Shown: positions 7,445-15,930 of the stretch, piece after piece
Numbering within the stretch: the stretch's first letter is position 1
How the letters are laid out: each line of letters opens with the position of its first letter
From: Heyndrickxia ginsengihumi
GTDB lineage: Bacteria; Bacillota; Bacilli; Bacillales; Bacillaceae_C
DNA: 55,154 bases
Direction of reading: 5' to 3'
NCBI RefSeq assembly: GCF_011008565.1
Contig: NZ_JAAIWK010000025.1
Span: 1 to 55,154, forward strand
Made by a program: the position numbers and the translations under genes
The notes under the pieces: generated by a model
Seen by the model: the letters and a program-made list of their open reading frames with translations, nothing else
The model's database searches: none
What the model was told of the DNA's origin: nothing

Positions 7445-7993
7445 ATGAACATATTAATTTCAAACGGGTTTAAAAGATGTAAATCTTTTGGTCTGTTAAT
7501 CAATAAAACCATTGAAATTGCCATTGAGAAAGGAATTATAAAGAGTAAAGCCATTATTGTAGATGCTACCTACAAAAGCTTGCTACAACCAAATGAAACC
7601 AAGAGAAATACTGATGGCCCGTTCTAAGAAGCTGAGAAAAGTTATAGATGTGTCTATGAAAAACAAGTTTCATGTCAAAAATACAACCGATGTTTCGGAA
7701 GATGAAATTGCTTATTGCCAGGAGTTTATTGACATAATTGAAAAGGAAAAAGCTCTATCGAGTATCCAAAAGTAAAGGGACATTTAAAGAAAGGGTTACC
7801 GATAATATTGAACATTTACAAAGCTCCGAAGAGAAGGATGCAAAAGGAGGTCATAAAACCGCTGATTCATCCTTTTTTGATATAAAACTCATATGGCAAA
7901 ATCCTCGGGTTTATTAGGCATGGAACTGCAAAGCGCATGGCTATATTCACAGTAAATCTAAAAAGAATATTGAAAATAATGGATCAAAAATAA
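7445..7993 (+). pseudogene. Decayed IS1182-family transposase
   Basis: Fragments of a DDE transposase spread over several frames: IIVDATYKS (frame of 7445) carries the first catalytic Asp region, then frame-shifted KKLRKVIDVSMKNKF and VSEDEIAYCQEFIDII, then GGHKTADSSFF (about 7850-7880), the conserved GHKT...SFFGYK block of IS1182-type enzymes, and finally TAKRMAIFTVNLKRILKIM ending at TAA 7991-7993, which resembles the family C-terminus. Frameshifts, a stop after the SFF block and loss of the N-terminal part and of the stretch between that block and the C-terminus show it is dead. I could not find terminal repeats. Confidence 0.65.
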
Positions 7994-8506
7994 GGGAAAG
8001 TAGCTACGGTAACTAAAAAGCCAAGGGTTTTCAGCGCCCTCCGTGAATATCATCTTTCTTACTTAGCTGAAATAATATAGTTGTTTCCGTTTCGAAGTTT
8101 GAAAAATAATTTTTATTTTTAGCCTTGCTATTTTTAGTATATGCTGATAATATAAAGAAGCATTAATTGGAAACCTAATATTCAATATATCAAGGGGGCT
8201 TTCCAAGCAGATAATTTTGACCACTTCTTATAAGGAAGGAATGGCCATACGGACAGCCGGGTCAAATGCCGATTGGCAACTTTAGTTGCCTTATTGATTG
8301 AGTTAAAAGCTCAAATTTTATAAGTTGGTTACTTTACAACCAGTGCATACCATCAACTTGTGAAACAGTCAATAAGAGTACTAAAAGTAATTATTTGCTA
8401 TATAGACTCTATCTAATGAAGATATATTTTGAATATTAAAGAGCTTTCTTCCATAATGTCTTTGAATTTACGTATGTATGCTTTTTTAATATTGATGACT
8501 ATATCT
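7994..8506. other. Gene-free stretch upstream of the polyamine genes
   Basis: No open frame with coding character. It contains a small hairpin (GGCAAC / GTTGCC near 8276-8291) and a 14-codon frame at 8242 with a ribosome site, neither of which I can assign. The sequence is AT-rich and may be residue of the neighbouring insertion element. Confidence 0.4.
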
Positions 8507-8551
8507 AAAGCAAGTGTTATGCGCGATTTTGCGTCCTGCACTTGCTTTTTT
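8507..8551 (+). terminator. Intrinsic terminator or attenuator upstream of the spermidine genes
   Basis: AAAGCAAGTG (8507-8516) pairs perfectly with CACTTGCTTT (8539-8548) and is followed by a T-run. It ends 115 nt before the dehydrogenase start. With no intact plus-strand gene in front of it, it may terminate an unseen short transcript or act as a conditional attenuator. Confidence 0.65.
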
Positions 8552-8666
8552 ATTGTTTAAACCATTTTTTTAAGGATATTACAATACTACAGACATCCTA
8601 AGAAGAAAGTTCTTAGCCTGTTGTGTTGTTTATGTTAGAAAATTTACATAGTGAGGAGATTAGAGA

Positions 8667-9866
8667 ATGGGAAAGGCACTTATTATCGGTTGTGGTGGGG
8701 TGGCTTCAGTAGCCATCCATAAATGTTGTCAAAACAGTGAGGTTTTTGAGGAGATTTGTATCGCAAGCCGTACGAAATCAAAATGTGATGAGTTAAAAGC
8801 AAAACTAGATGGTGGAAAAACGAAAATTTCAACTGCACAAGTAGATGCAAATAATGTAGAAGAGCTAATTGCTTTAATTGAAAAGGTAAAACCAGATGTC
8901 GTGATGAACTTAGCATTACCATATCAGGATTTAACGATCATGGACGCTTGTCTTGCAACAAAAACAAACTATTTAGATACAGCAAACTACGAGCCAGAAG
9001 ATACGGCAAAATTTGAATACAAATGGCAATGGGAATATCGTGAACGTTTCAAAGAAGCTGGTATCACAGCTCTTTTAGGAAGCGGATTTGATCCTGGTGT
9101 AACAGGTGTGTTTTCTGCATATGCATTGAAACATCATTTTGATGAAATTGAATATATTGATATTCTTGATTGTAATGCAGGTGATCATGGCTATCCTTTT
9201 GCAACGAATTTCAATCCTGAAATTAATATCCGTGAAGTTTCAGCAAAAGGAAGCTACTGGGAAAATGGTAAATGGATTGAAACTGAGCCAATGGAAATCA
9301 AACGTGTGTACAATTTCCCTGAAGTTGGCGAAAAGGATATGTACTTATTGCATCACGAAGAAATTGAATCTCTTGCACTAAATATTCCGGGCATTAAACG
9401 TATCCGTTTCTTCATGACATTCGGCCAAAGCTATCTTACTCATTTAAAATGTCTTGAAAATGTAGGGATGACTTCGATTGAGCCAATTGAATTTGAAGGG
9501 AAACAAATTATTCCACTTCAATTCTTAAAAGCCGTTTTACCAGATCCTTCTTCACTTGGACCACGTACGAAAGGTAAGACAAATATCGGCTGTATCTTCC
9601 GCGGCAAAAAAGATGGGAAAGATAAAACATATTATTTATACAATGTATGTGATCATGAAGCATGTTATAAAGAAGTGGGTTCTCAAGCAGTGGCATATAC
9701 AACAGGTGTCCCTGCAATGATTGGTGCGATGATGTTAATGACAGGAACATGGGATTATAAAGGCGTATACAATATTGAAGAGTTTGATCCAGACCCATTC
9801 ATGGAAGCATTGAACAAATGGGGACTACCATGGAAGGAAAGCTTTGACCCAGAGCTTGTTGACTGA
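8667..9866 (+). CDS. Carboxynorspermidine/carboxyspermidine dehydrogenase
   Basis: A 399-residue member of the saccharopine dehydrogenase family. The N-terminal Rossmann motif reads ALIIGCGGVASVAIHKC. The known reaction condenses L-aspartate semialdehyde with putrescine (or diaminopropane) and reduces the imine with NADPH to carboxyspermidine (or carboxynorspermidine). The adjacent gene is the matching decarboxylase, one base away, which is the main reason for choosing this function over lysine-pathway saccharopine dehydrogenase. The ATG follows GTGAGGAGATTAGAGA. A terminator-like hairpin lies about 115 nt upstream. Confidence in the family is high and in the pathway good; which diamine is used cannot be told. 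Confidence 0.87.
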   Translation: MGKALIIGCGGVASVAIHKCCQNSEVFEEICIASRTKSKCDELKAKLDGGKTKISTAQVDANNVEELIALIEKVKPDVVMNLALPYQDLTIMDACLATKTNYLDTANYEPEDTAKFEYKWQWEYRERFKEAGITALLGSGFDPGVTGVFSAYALKHHFDEIEYIDILDCNAGDHGYPFATNFNPEINIREVSAKGSYWENGKWIETEPMEIKRVYNFPEVGEKDMYLLHHEEIESLALNIPGIKRIRFFMTFGQSYLTHLKCLENVGMTSIEPIEFEGKQIIPLQFLKAVLPDPSSLGPRTKGKTNIGCIFRGKKDGKDKTYYLYNVCDHEACYKEVGSQAVAYTTGVPAMIGAMMLMTGTWDYKGVYNIEEFDPDPFMEALNKWGLPWKESFDPELVD

Positions 9867-9867
9867 A

Positions 9868-10995
9868 ATGAGATTTGAAGAATTACCTACACCATGTTAT
9901 GTCGTCGATGAAAGTCTTTTGGAGAAAAATTTACAGATATTAAATGGAGTCATGAAGCGGACAGGATGTAAGATCGTTTTGGCTCAAAAAGCATTTTCGA
10001 TGTATACGATGTATCCTCTCGTCGGGAAATATTTAAGCGGTACGACTGCAAGCGGCTTGTATGAAGCGCGGCTAGGTTACGAGGAGATGGGAAAAGAGAA
10101 TCATATCTTTTCCCCAGCTTACCGTGATGATGAAATTGATGAAATTATTGCCATTTGTGATCACATTATCTTTAATTCTTTCTCACAGGTGGAGAAATTT
10201 AGAGAGAAAGTGCTTAAAGCAGGAAAAAAAATAGGATTGCGTATCAATCCTGAATGTTCTACTCAAGTTGGTCATGCTATCTATGATCCATGTTCCCCAG
10301 GTTCTAGATTCGGTGTAACAATAGAACATTTCCGCCCTGATTTACTTGAAGGTATTTCAGGATTACATTTTCATACACTTTGTCAACAGAATGCTGATGA
10401 TTTAGAAACAACGCTTCGTGCCGTGGAAGAAAAATTCGGACCATGGTTATCACAAATGGAGTGGATTAACTTTGGTGGCGGCCATCATATTACAAGGGAA
10501 GATTATGACATTCCATTATTAGAAGCATGTATTAAAAGAATGCAGGAGAAATATGGATTGGAAGTATATCTTGAGCCTGGAGAAGCAGTGGCACTTAATG
10601 CAGGTTATTTGGTAACAACTGTACTTGACACACTCCAAAACGGTATGGATATTGCGATTCTTGATACGTCTGCATCATGTCATATGCCTGATGTGTTAGA
10701 AATGCCTTACCGCCCGCCACTTCTTGGGTCAGGTGAGGTAGGAGAAAAGCCATTTACGTATCGACTTGGCGGACAAACCTGTCTTGCAGGTGACACAATT
10801 GGAGATTACTCCTTTGATCAGCCATTAAAGAGTGGAGATCGGTTAGTTTTCGGTGATATGGCGATCTATACGATGGTAAAAAACACGACATTTAATGGTA
10901 TGGCGTTACCAGCCATCGCTGTAAAAGATAAAAATGGAGATTGTCATGTTGTCCGCGAATTTGGTTATCAAGACTTTAAGATGCGTTTAGGATAA
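9868..10995 (+). CDS. nspC: Carboxynorspermidine/carboxyspermidine decarboxylase
   Basis: A 375-residue PLP-dependent, alanine-racemase-fold decarboxylase. It begins MRFEELPTPCYVVD, the typical NspC opening; the likely Schiff-base lysine is Lys41 in VLAQKAFSMY, and the C-terminal GGQTCLAGDTIGD holds the active-site cysteine/aspartate block. It removes CO2 from carboxyspermidine or carboxynorspermidine to give spermidine or norspermidine. I chose the ATG one base after the dehydrogenase stop because it fits the family N-terminus; an in-frame TTG at 9844 has a better placed GGAAGG site and would add eight residues. The two genes are clearly co-transcribed. Confidence 0.87.
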   Translation: MRFEELPTPCYVVDESLLEKNLQILNGVMKRTGCKIVLAQKAFSMYTMYPLVGKYLSGTTASGLYEARLGYEEMGKENHIFSPAYRDDEIDEIIAICDHIIFNSFSQVEKFREKVLKAGKKIGLRINPECSTQVGHAIYDPCSPGSRFGVTIEHFRPDLLEGISGLHFHTLCQQNADDLETTLRAVEEKFGPWLSQMEWINFGGGHHITREDYDIPLLEACIKRMQEKYGLEVYLEPGEAVALNAGYLVTTVLDTLQNGMDIAILDTSASCHMPDVLEMPYRPPLLGSGEVGEKPFTYRLGGQTCLAGDTIGDYSFDQPLKSGDRLVFGDMAIYTMVKNTTFNGMALPAIAVKDKNGDCHVVREFGYQDFKMRLG

Positions 10996-11058
10996 AAAGT
11001 TTCTAATATTGTCCAAAACTCTTAGAGGCTCGTTAAAGGTTCGGTTATTTGTAAAAAG

Positions 11059-11280
11059 GGCTGGCAGAAAACTTAAAAGTGGTTAGCTGAAGACGAACAT
11101 TGCATAAACCAGCTCTGGAAATAGACGTAGACTCTTGCGGGAGGATAGGCATCGGTGAAACCCCGCAGTGCATGAGCACGGCACGGGGAGGCTCACCAGC
11201 CATCGCGGAAAGCGAAGTTTATTTCCGGAGCGCAATATTCGGGTTTTCTTTCGTTAATATACTTTTGGCCCGGCCTCTTT
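11059..11280 (+). repeat. Dispersed intergenic repeat, copy A
   Basis: Begins GGCTGGCAGAAAACTT, contains GACGAACATTGCATAA and CGCAATATTCGGGTTTT, and ends CTTTTGGCCCGGCCTC. The ends are near-complementary (GGCTGG.. with ..CCCGGCC). The same layout recurs at 29749-29927 and 46986-47124, and inverted at 19355-19541. It lies between nspC and guaD, where no gene is found from 10996 to 11636. Confidence 0.75.
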
Positions 11281-11490
11281 AATATTTATATTTAAGATGG
11301 AACAAATAAGCCCCTGCTTCAGTCTTCTAATTCTCCTCATAAAGATGTTTTATTTTTTATCTATAATTGAATAATTAGCAGATGTAAAGCAGACCCCTCA
11401 AATAGAAATCAATTTCCAAGTTAAAAACAAAGACCGTAAATACTGCTGCTGCGATAGAATAGAATGGCTTCTCTTCTACATCGCAAAAAA

Positions 11491-11517
11491 ACAGATTCAT
11501 TTAGAATCTGTTTTTTT
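11491..11517. terminator. Intrinsic terminator upstream of guaD
   Basis: ACAGATTC (11491-11498) pairs with GAATCTGT (11504-11511) around ATTTA, with an A-run before and T7 after. It probably ends the polyamine transcript, after repeat copy A. Bases 11281-11490 hold no gene. Confidence 0.8.
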
Positions 11518-11636
11518 GTAAAATACTGTATTAAAGGTTCCTAGTGTGTTTTTAAAAATTTAAAATATTGCTATTTTAATAAATAAAAGTCATAATAATA
11601 AAAATAATAACATTGAGCAAAAGGGGAATTGCATAG

Positions 11637-12110
11637 ATGACGGATATCCATAGACAGTTTTTACAGCAGGCAATTAAATTAGCTGAGAATAATGTACTTT
11701 TAAAAGGAGGGCCATTTGGAGCAGTTATTGCTAAGGGAGATGAATTAATTGCTACTGGCGTAAATCGAGTAACAGCCAACAGTGATCCAACAGCACATGC
11801 GGAAGTAACGGCGATAAGAGAAGCATGCAAACAATTACAAACATTTGATTTGTCGGGATGTACACTCTACACGAGTTGCGAGCCTTGTCCAATGTGTCTA
11901 GGCGCTATTTATTGGGCACGATTAGATTCAGTATATTTTGCGGCAACAAGGCAGGATGCGGCTTCAGTGCAATTTGATGATGATTTCATTTATAAAGAAG
12001 TTCCCTTAGATCCAAAAAATCGCACGATCCCATTCCATCATCAGCTATTAGAAGAAGCGCTGCGTCCTTTTGAAAAATGGAATCATCAGGTGGACAAAAT
12101 GAGATATTAA
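11637..12110 (+). CDS. guaD: Guanine deaminase
   Basis: A 157-residue cytidine-deaminase-fold enzyme that converts guanine to xanthine and ammonia in purine salvage and catabolism. Zinc ligands and catalytic Glu are visible: His54 and Glu56 in HAEVTAI, and Cys84/Cys87 in CEPCPMC. Long stretches (GGPFGAV, NDPTAHAE-like SDPTAHAE, LYTSCEPCPMCLGAIYWAR, DDDFIYKEV, RTIPF) match B. subtilis GuaD, also about 156 residues. It is distinct from the tRNA adenosine deaminase TadA by this C-terminus. ATG start after AAAAGGGGAATTGCATAG. It is monocistronic, with a terminator at 12155. No purine riboswitch was seen upstream. Confidence 0.92.
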   Translation: MTDIHRQFLQQAIKLAENNVLLKGGPFGAVIAKGDELIATGVNRVTANSDPTAHAEVTAIREACKQLQTFDLSGCTLYTSCEPCPMCLGAIYWARLDSVYFAATRQDAASVQFDDDFIYKEVPLDPKNRTIPFHHQLLEEALRPFEKWNHQVDKMRY

Positions 12111-12154
12111 TAAAGGATGATCCTCCTCTACATAATCGCAGGATGAAAATGCTG

Positions 12155-12183
12155 AACCCCATTCTTAAGGGATGGGGTTTTCT
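12155..12183 (+). terminator. Intrinsic terminator after guaD
   Basis: AACCCCAT (12155-12162) pairs with ATGGGGTT (12172-12179), followed by TTTCTT. Confidence 0.8.
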
Positions 12184-12269
12184 TATAATGCTATGGCAGA
12201 AGAAGGAAAACGATTTATTTCGAAACATAAACAATGTTGACTTTTCTGACAAATTGTAATAATATAATT

Positions 12270-12300
12270 ATTATTGAACAGGGTTTTATAATATTGAACA
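12270..12300 (+). promoter_or_regulatory. Direct repeats upstream of the IclR gene (candidate operator)
   Basis: TTGAACA occurs at 12274-12280 and 12294-12300, 20 bp apart. The extended form ATTATTGAAC (12270-12279) recurs exactly at 13295-13304, in front of the first catabolic gene. A shared element before regulator and target genes suggests the IclR binding site. Confidence 0.45.
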
Positions 12301-12451
12301 TTATAATTTGATGAAGGAGGTAGAACTACTAGAGTTAGCGTTTTAGTGGTCTATTGAAAATCATCAGTCCAAAATGGAATAAATACAGCAAAAGGATGAT
12401 TTATAGTGATAAACTATAATCAAGAATCATACAGTAAAAGGACTGAGTTAA

Positions 12452-13225
12452 ATGCCGCTAATTCAATCAATTGATAGAGCACTTCGTATTTTAGATTTAT
12501 TTGATGAGTATACTACAGAGCTCAAAATTACTGAGATAAGCAACCGTATGAATTTGAATAAGAGTACGGTACATGCACTATTAAAGACTTTGCAGCACCA
12601 TAACTATATTGAGCAAGATAGTGAGACAGGAAAATATAAACTTGGTTTGAAATTATTCGAAAGAGGAAATCTCGTCGTCAATCGTTTAGACATTCGTTCT
12701 ATTGCAAAGAAGTATTTATTGGAGCTCTCAAGAAAAACTGGTCACACCATCCATTTGGTCATTTTGGATGGAAAAGAAGGATTATATATTGATAAAGTAG
12801 AAGGGACTTCAGCGATCGTCGTTTATTCTCGCATTGGTCGAAGGATTCCTATCCATAGCAGTGCTGTTGGGAAAGCACTTGTGGCATTCAAAAGTGAACA
12901 TGAGCTCAATAAGATACTAGATGGCTATATTTATAAACAACAAACAGAAAAAACGATTACAAGCGAACAAGATTTTCTGAAAGAATTAAGCATCGTACGA
13001 GAACGTGGATATGCTATTGATAATGAAGAAAATGAACCAGGAATTAGCTGTATCGCAATTCCAATTCGAAATCATCTTGGGGAAGTAGCAGCGGCCATTA
13101 GTTTGTCTATGCCTGCAGCTAAATTGACTGAGGGACAGATTGATCATATGATTCCAATGATAAAAGAAGTTGGCGATCACATTTCTAGTAAGATGGGCTA
13201 TAATCCTAATTTAATCATAAAATAA
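12452..13225 (+). CDS. IclR-family transcriptional regulator of the sugar-acid cluster
   Basis: A 257-residue IclR-type regulator: N-terminal winged helix (residues 5-65, with ITEISNRMNLNKSTVHALLK) and C-terminal ligand-binding domain (about 80-250, with IHSSAVGKALVAF and GISCIAIPIRN). IclR proteins of this layout often control sugar-acid or aromatic-acid catabolism, as KdgR does. The gene is the first of a plus-strand series whose other members form an oxidative pentose route, so a pentonate or its keto-deoxy product is a likely effector. ATG after AAAGGACTGAGTTAA. A 7-bp inverted pair (TCAGTCC 12364-12370 and GGACTGA 12440-12446) covers the ribosome site and may fold. Confidence 0.88.
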   Translation: MPLIQSIDRALRILDLFDEYTTELKITEISNRMNLNKSTVHALLKTLQHHNYIEQDSETGKYKLGLKLFERGNLVVNRLDIRSIAKKYLLELSRKTGHTIHLVILDGKEGLYIDKVEGTSAIVVYSRIGRRIPIHSSAVGKALVAFKSEHELNKILDGYIYKQQTEKTITSEQDFLKELSIVRERGYAIDNEENEPGISCIAIPIRNHLGEVAAAISLSMPAAKLTEGQIDHMIPMIKEVGDHISSKMGYNPNLIIK

Positions 13226-13287
13226 GAAAAGTAAGAAAAAATATCTATTATTTATTTGTTAAAAGTATGTTTAAATATAAGAACTTA

Positions 13288-13304
13288 GTTCATTATTATT
13301 GAAC
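13288..13304 (+). promoter_or_regulatory. Palindrome GTTCA-N7-TGAAC before the FAH-family gene
   Basis: A perfect 5-7-5 inverted repeat, 18 bp before the ATG at 13322 and overlapping the ATTATTGAAC element also found before the IclR gene. GAACTTAGTTC (13281-13291) gives a second, overlapping inverted repeat. It is placed to act as the IclR operator for the catabolic genes. Confidence 0.5.
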
Positions 13305-13321
13305 TAATGGAGGGGGATACT

Positions 13322-14221
13322 ATGAGAATCATTCGCTATGTAAACGATAAAGGCATACCACAATTGGGAGCGGTTACAGAATCGCAACAAATATATGATT
13401 TGCCTTACAAAGATATTTTAGAAGTAGTGGAAATTGCAAAGCTTCATCATATGACGCCATCTGCATTAGTGGAAGAAGTGATAAACGATTCTTTACCTCT
13501 GGAAAAGAGTTTGGAGGAACTGCGTCTTCTTGTTCCGATTGAAGCACAAGAAGTATGGGCAGCGGGAGTAACCTATGAAAAAAGCAGGGACGAGAGGAAT
13601 TATGAATCAACAGGTGGTCAATCAGACGGTCCGACTTTTTATGACAAAGTATATGATGCAGAAAGACCGGAAATCTTTTTTAAATCAACTAAAGAGAGAA
13701 CGGTTGGTCCAGAACAAGATGTGTATCTTCGCAGTGATTCAACGTGGCAAATTCCAGAGCCGGAGTTAGGACTTGTCGTAAATGGCAGTGGGGATATTTT
13801 AGGCTATACGGTTGGAAATGACATGAGTAGCCGCGACATTGAAGGCGAAAATCCGCTTTATTTACCGCAAGCAAAAGTATGGCGGCACTCTTGCTCAATA
13901 GGTCCTGCAATTCGCTTGGCTGAAACAGTTGCTGATCCATATCAAATACAAATCATTTGTCGTATTTACCGTGGTGAAACGCTCGTATTTGAAGACTCTG
14001 CGAACACGAATCAGCTCAAAAGAAAATTCGATGAACTTGTTCGCTATCTTGTGAAGGATAACGTTGTCTTTGATGGGACTGTTTTATTAACAGGAACATG
14101 TATTGTCCCGCCGAATGATTTTACTTTGCAAGATGGGGATCGAATTGAAATTGAGATACCAGGTATCGGCACTTTGAACAATCCTGTAAAAAGCCAGGTT
14201 AATGAAAAGCTTGTTAAGTAA
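13322..14221 (+). CDS. FAH-family 2-keto-3-deoxy-pentonate dehydratase (likely)
   Basis: A 299-residue fumarylacetoacetate-hydrolase-fold protein. The C-terminal catalytic domain shows the metal-binding acidic pattern PEPELGLVV (about residues 144-152), then GNDMSSRDIEGENP and the lysine in PQAKVWRHSCSIGPA. Members of this subgroup include 2-keto-3-deoxy-D-arabinonate/xylonate dehydratase, which yields 2-oxoglutarate semialdehyde. The next gene encodes an aldehyde dehydrogenase of the right type and a pentonate dehydratase follows, so that role is preferred over fumarylpyruvate or acylpyruvate hydrolysis. The ATG at 13322 is chosen because GGAGGGGG lies just before it and inside the longer frame that starts at 13307. 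Confidence 0.78.
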   Translation: MRIIRYVNDKGIPQLGAVTESQQIYDLPYKDILEVVEIAKLHHMTPSALVEEVINDSLPLEKSLEELRLLVPIEAQEVWAAGVTYEKSRDERNYESTGGQSDGPTFYDKVYDAERPEIFFKSTKERTVGPEQDVYLRSDSTWQIPEPELGLVVNGSGDILGYTVGNDMSSRDIEGENPLYLPQAKVWRHSCSIGPAIRLAETVADPYQIQIICRIYRGETLVFEDSANTNQLKRKFDELVRYLVKDNVVFDGTVLLTGTCIVPPNDFTLQDGDRIEIEIPGIGTLNNPVKSQVNEKLVK

Positions 14222-14251
14222 ATGACTAGAATGATAGAAAGGGAGAAGGAT

Positions 14252-15718
14252 ATGACTGTTCAAACTAAGATATTAACATATCAAAATTATATTAATGGCG
14301 AGTGGGTAGAATCTTCTTCACAAACCGCACAGAAAAGTATTAATCCAGCTAACAAGAATGAGATTGTTGGCTACATTCAAAACTCTACTGAAGACGATGT
14401 TAATCTTGCGGTAGCAGCGGCGAAACAAGCGTATAAAAACTGGAGAAAGCTTGGAGCTGTTGCTCGTGGAAATTATTTGTATAAAATCGCTGAGATCATC
14501 GAAAAACGTCAGAATGAGATTGCTGAAACATTGACGAGGGAAATGGGGAAACCTTTAGCAGAGGCGAAAGGCGAAACAGCAAGAGGGATTGCGATTCTGC
14601 GCTATTATGCTGCTGAAGGAATGCGAAAAACAGGTGACGTGATCCCGGCTTCAGATAGTAGAGCGTTAATGTATACAGACCGGGTACCGCTCGGAGTTGT
14701 TGGGATTATTACTCCATGGAATTTCCCAGTAGCAATTCCAATTTGGAAAATGGCTCCCGCACTTATTTATGGCAATACAGTCGTCATTAAGCCGGCAAGT
14801 GAGGCTGCAGTAACAGCCGCGAAGATCATTGAATGTATAAATGATGCAGGTTTACCAAAAGGCGTTGTCAATTTTGTCACAGGTAAGGGGTCAATAGTTG
14901 GGGGGCGAATTATTGAGCATTCAGACGTTAACGGTATTACTTTTACAGGATCAAACACGATTGGTAAAGAGGTTGCACAAAAAGCAGTTGCACGCGGAGC
15001 AAAATATCAGTTGGAAATGGGCGGAAAAAATCCTATTATCATTGCGGATGATGCCGATCTTGAAAAGGCAGTTGACGCAACAATAAGCGGTGGATTTAGT
15101 TCAACTGGACAAAAATGTACTGCAACAAGCAGGGTGATTATACATGAAAAGGTTTATGATGACTTTAAGCGTATGTTAATTGAAAAAACAAAAGCATTAA
15201 CAGTAGGAAATGGTCTTGATCCAAACTCGAAGATTACACCAAGTGTCAGCGAAGCGCAATTAAATACAGTTCTTTCTTACATTGAAAAAGGAAAATCTGA
15301 AGGTGCGACGTTGCTATTAGGTGGAAAACGACCAGAAGATGCAGGTTTGGAAAATGGCTTTTATGTCGAACCAACTATTTTTGAAAATGTCCATTCTGAA
15401 ATGACGATAGGTCAGGAAGAAATCTTTGGACCGGTATTGGCTTTAATGAAGGTAACGTCAATTGAGGAAGCATTACATTTAGCAAACGACGTTTCATTTG
15501 GTCTAAGTGCATCAATCTTTACCAAAAATATTGATCATATGTTTGATTTTATTGATGAAATCAACGCGGGATTAGTACGTGTTAACTATGAAACAGCGGG
15601 AGTAGAATTACAAGCACCTTTTGGAGGCATGAAGGATTCAAGTTCTGGTTCCCGTGAACAAGGTGAAGCTGCTAAAGAATTTTTCACATCAATCAAAACG
15701 GTGTTTGTTAAACCATAA
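14252..15718 (+). CDS. 2-oxoglutarate semialdehyde dehydrogenase (likely)
   Basis: A 488-residue NAD(P)-dependent aldehyde dehydrogenase. Catalytic Cys289 lies in [10 protein letters not shown], general base Glu255 in [10 protein letters not shown], and the cofactor loop is [13 protein letters not shown]. Length and motifs resemble B. subtilis YcbD and other 2,5-dioxopentanoate dehydrogenases. Oxidation of 2-oxoglutarate semialdehyde to 2-oxoglutarate would be the last step of the cluster and feeds the TCA cycle. The ATG at 14252 follows AAAGGGAGAAGG; the longer frame from 14222 has no ribosome site. It is 30 bp from the preceding gene. Specificity is inferred from neighbours; succinate semialdehyde is the main alternative. 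Confidence 0.82.
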   Translation: MTVQTKILTYQNYINGEWVESSSQTAQKSINPANKNEIVGYIQNSTEDDVNLAVAAAKQAYKNWRKLGAVARGNYLYKIAEIIEKRQNEIAETLTREMGKPLAEAKGETARGIAILRYYAAEGMRKTGDVIPASDSRALMYTDRVPLGVVGIITPWNFPVAIPIWKMAPALIYGNTVVIKPASEAAVTAAKIIECINDAGLPKGVVNFVTGKGSIVGGRIIEHSDVNGITFTGSNTIGKEVAQKAVARGAKYQLEMGGKNPIIIADDADLEKAVDATISGGFSSTGQKCTATSRVIIHEKVYDDFKRMLIEKTKALTVGNGLDPNSKITPSVSEAQLNTVLSYIEKGKSEGATLLLGGKRPEDAGLENGFYVEPTIFENVHSEMTIGQEEIFGPVLALMKVTSIEEALHLANDVSFGLSASIFTKNIDHMFDFIDEINAGLVRVNYETAGVELQAPFGGMKDSSSGSREQGEAAKEFFTSIKTVFVKP

Positions 15719-15740
15719 ATAAGAATTTCATTACGTTGTT

Positions 15741-15790
15741 CCAATGCGATATGCATTGGCCAAGTGACTGCCCCGGAATTTTTTCCGGGC
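15741..15790 (+). other. Two adjacent hairpins after the aldehyde dehydrogenase gene
   Basis: CCAATGC (15741-15747) pairs with GCATTGG (15753-15759), and CCCGGAA (15772-15778) pairs with TTCCGGG (15783-15789). No T-run follows, so these look more like mRNA-stability or partial-termination elements than a full terminator. Confidence 0.45.
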
Positions 15791-15930
15791 ATGTTCCTTA
15801 GTTGTCCTTTATTTGTCATAAGAGTTGCTCAATATTTAAAACTTATGTCAGCTAGCAATTATAAGCAAAAGAATACTGGACGAATCGGCCTCAAAACATC
15901 TGATGTTGATTATGAAAGGTGGTTATGCTT

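Noticed and set aside
8242-8286. 14-codon frame starting MAIRTAGS with a ribosome site
   Set aside because: Very short, in a region of transposon decay, and no link to the downstream terminator could be shown.
11100-11282. 60-codon plus-strand frame inside repeat copy A
   Set aside because: It lies wholly within a dispersed repeat and has no ribosome site.
11520-11636. Purine riboswitch before guaD
   Set aside because: The leader is short and AT-rich with none of the conserved loop sequences.
15741-15790. Calling the twin hairpins after the aldehyde dehydrogenase gene a terminator
   Set aside because: No T-run follows either stem, and the cluster continues on the same strand.
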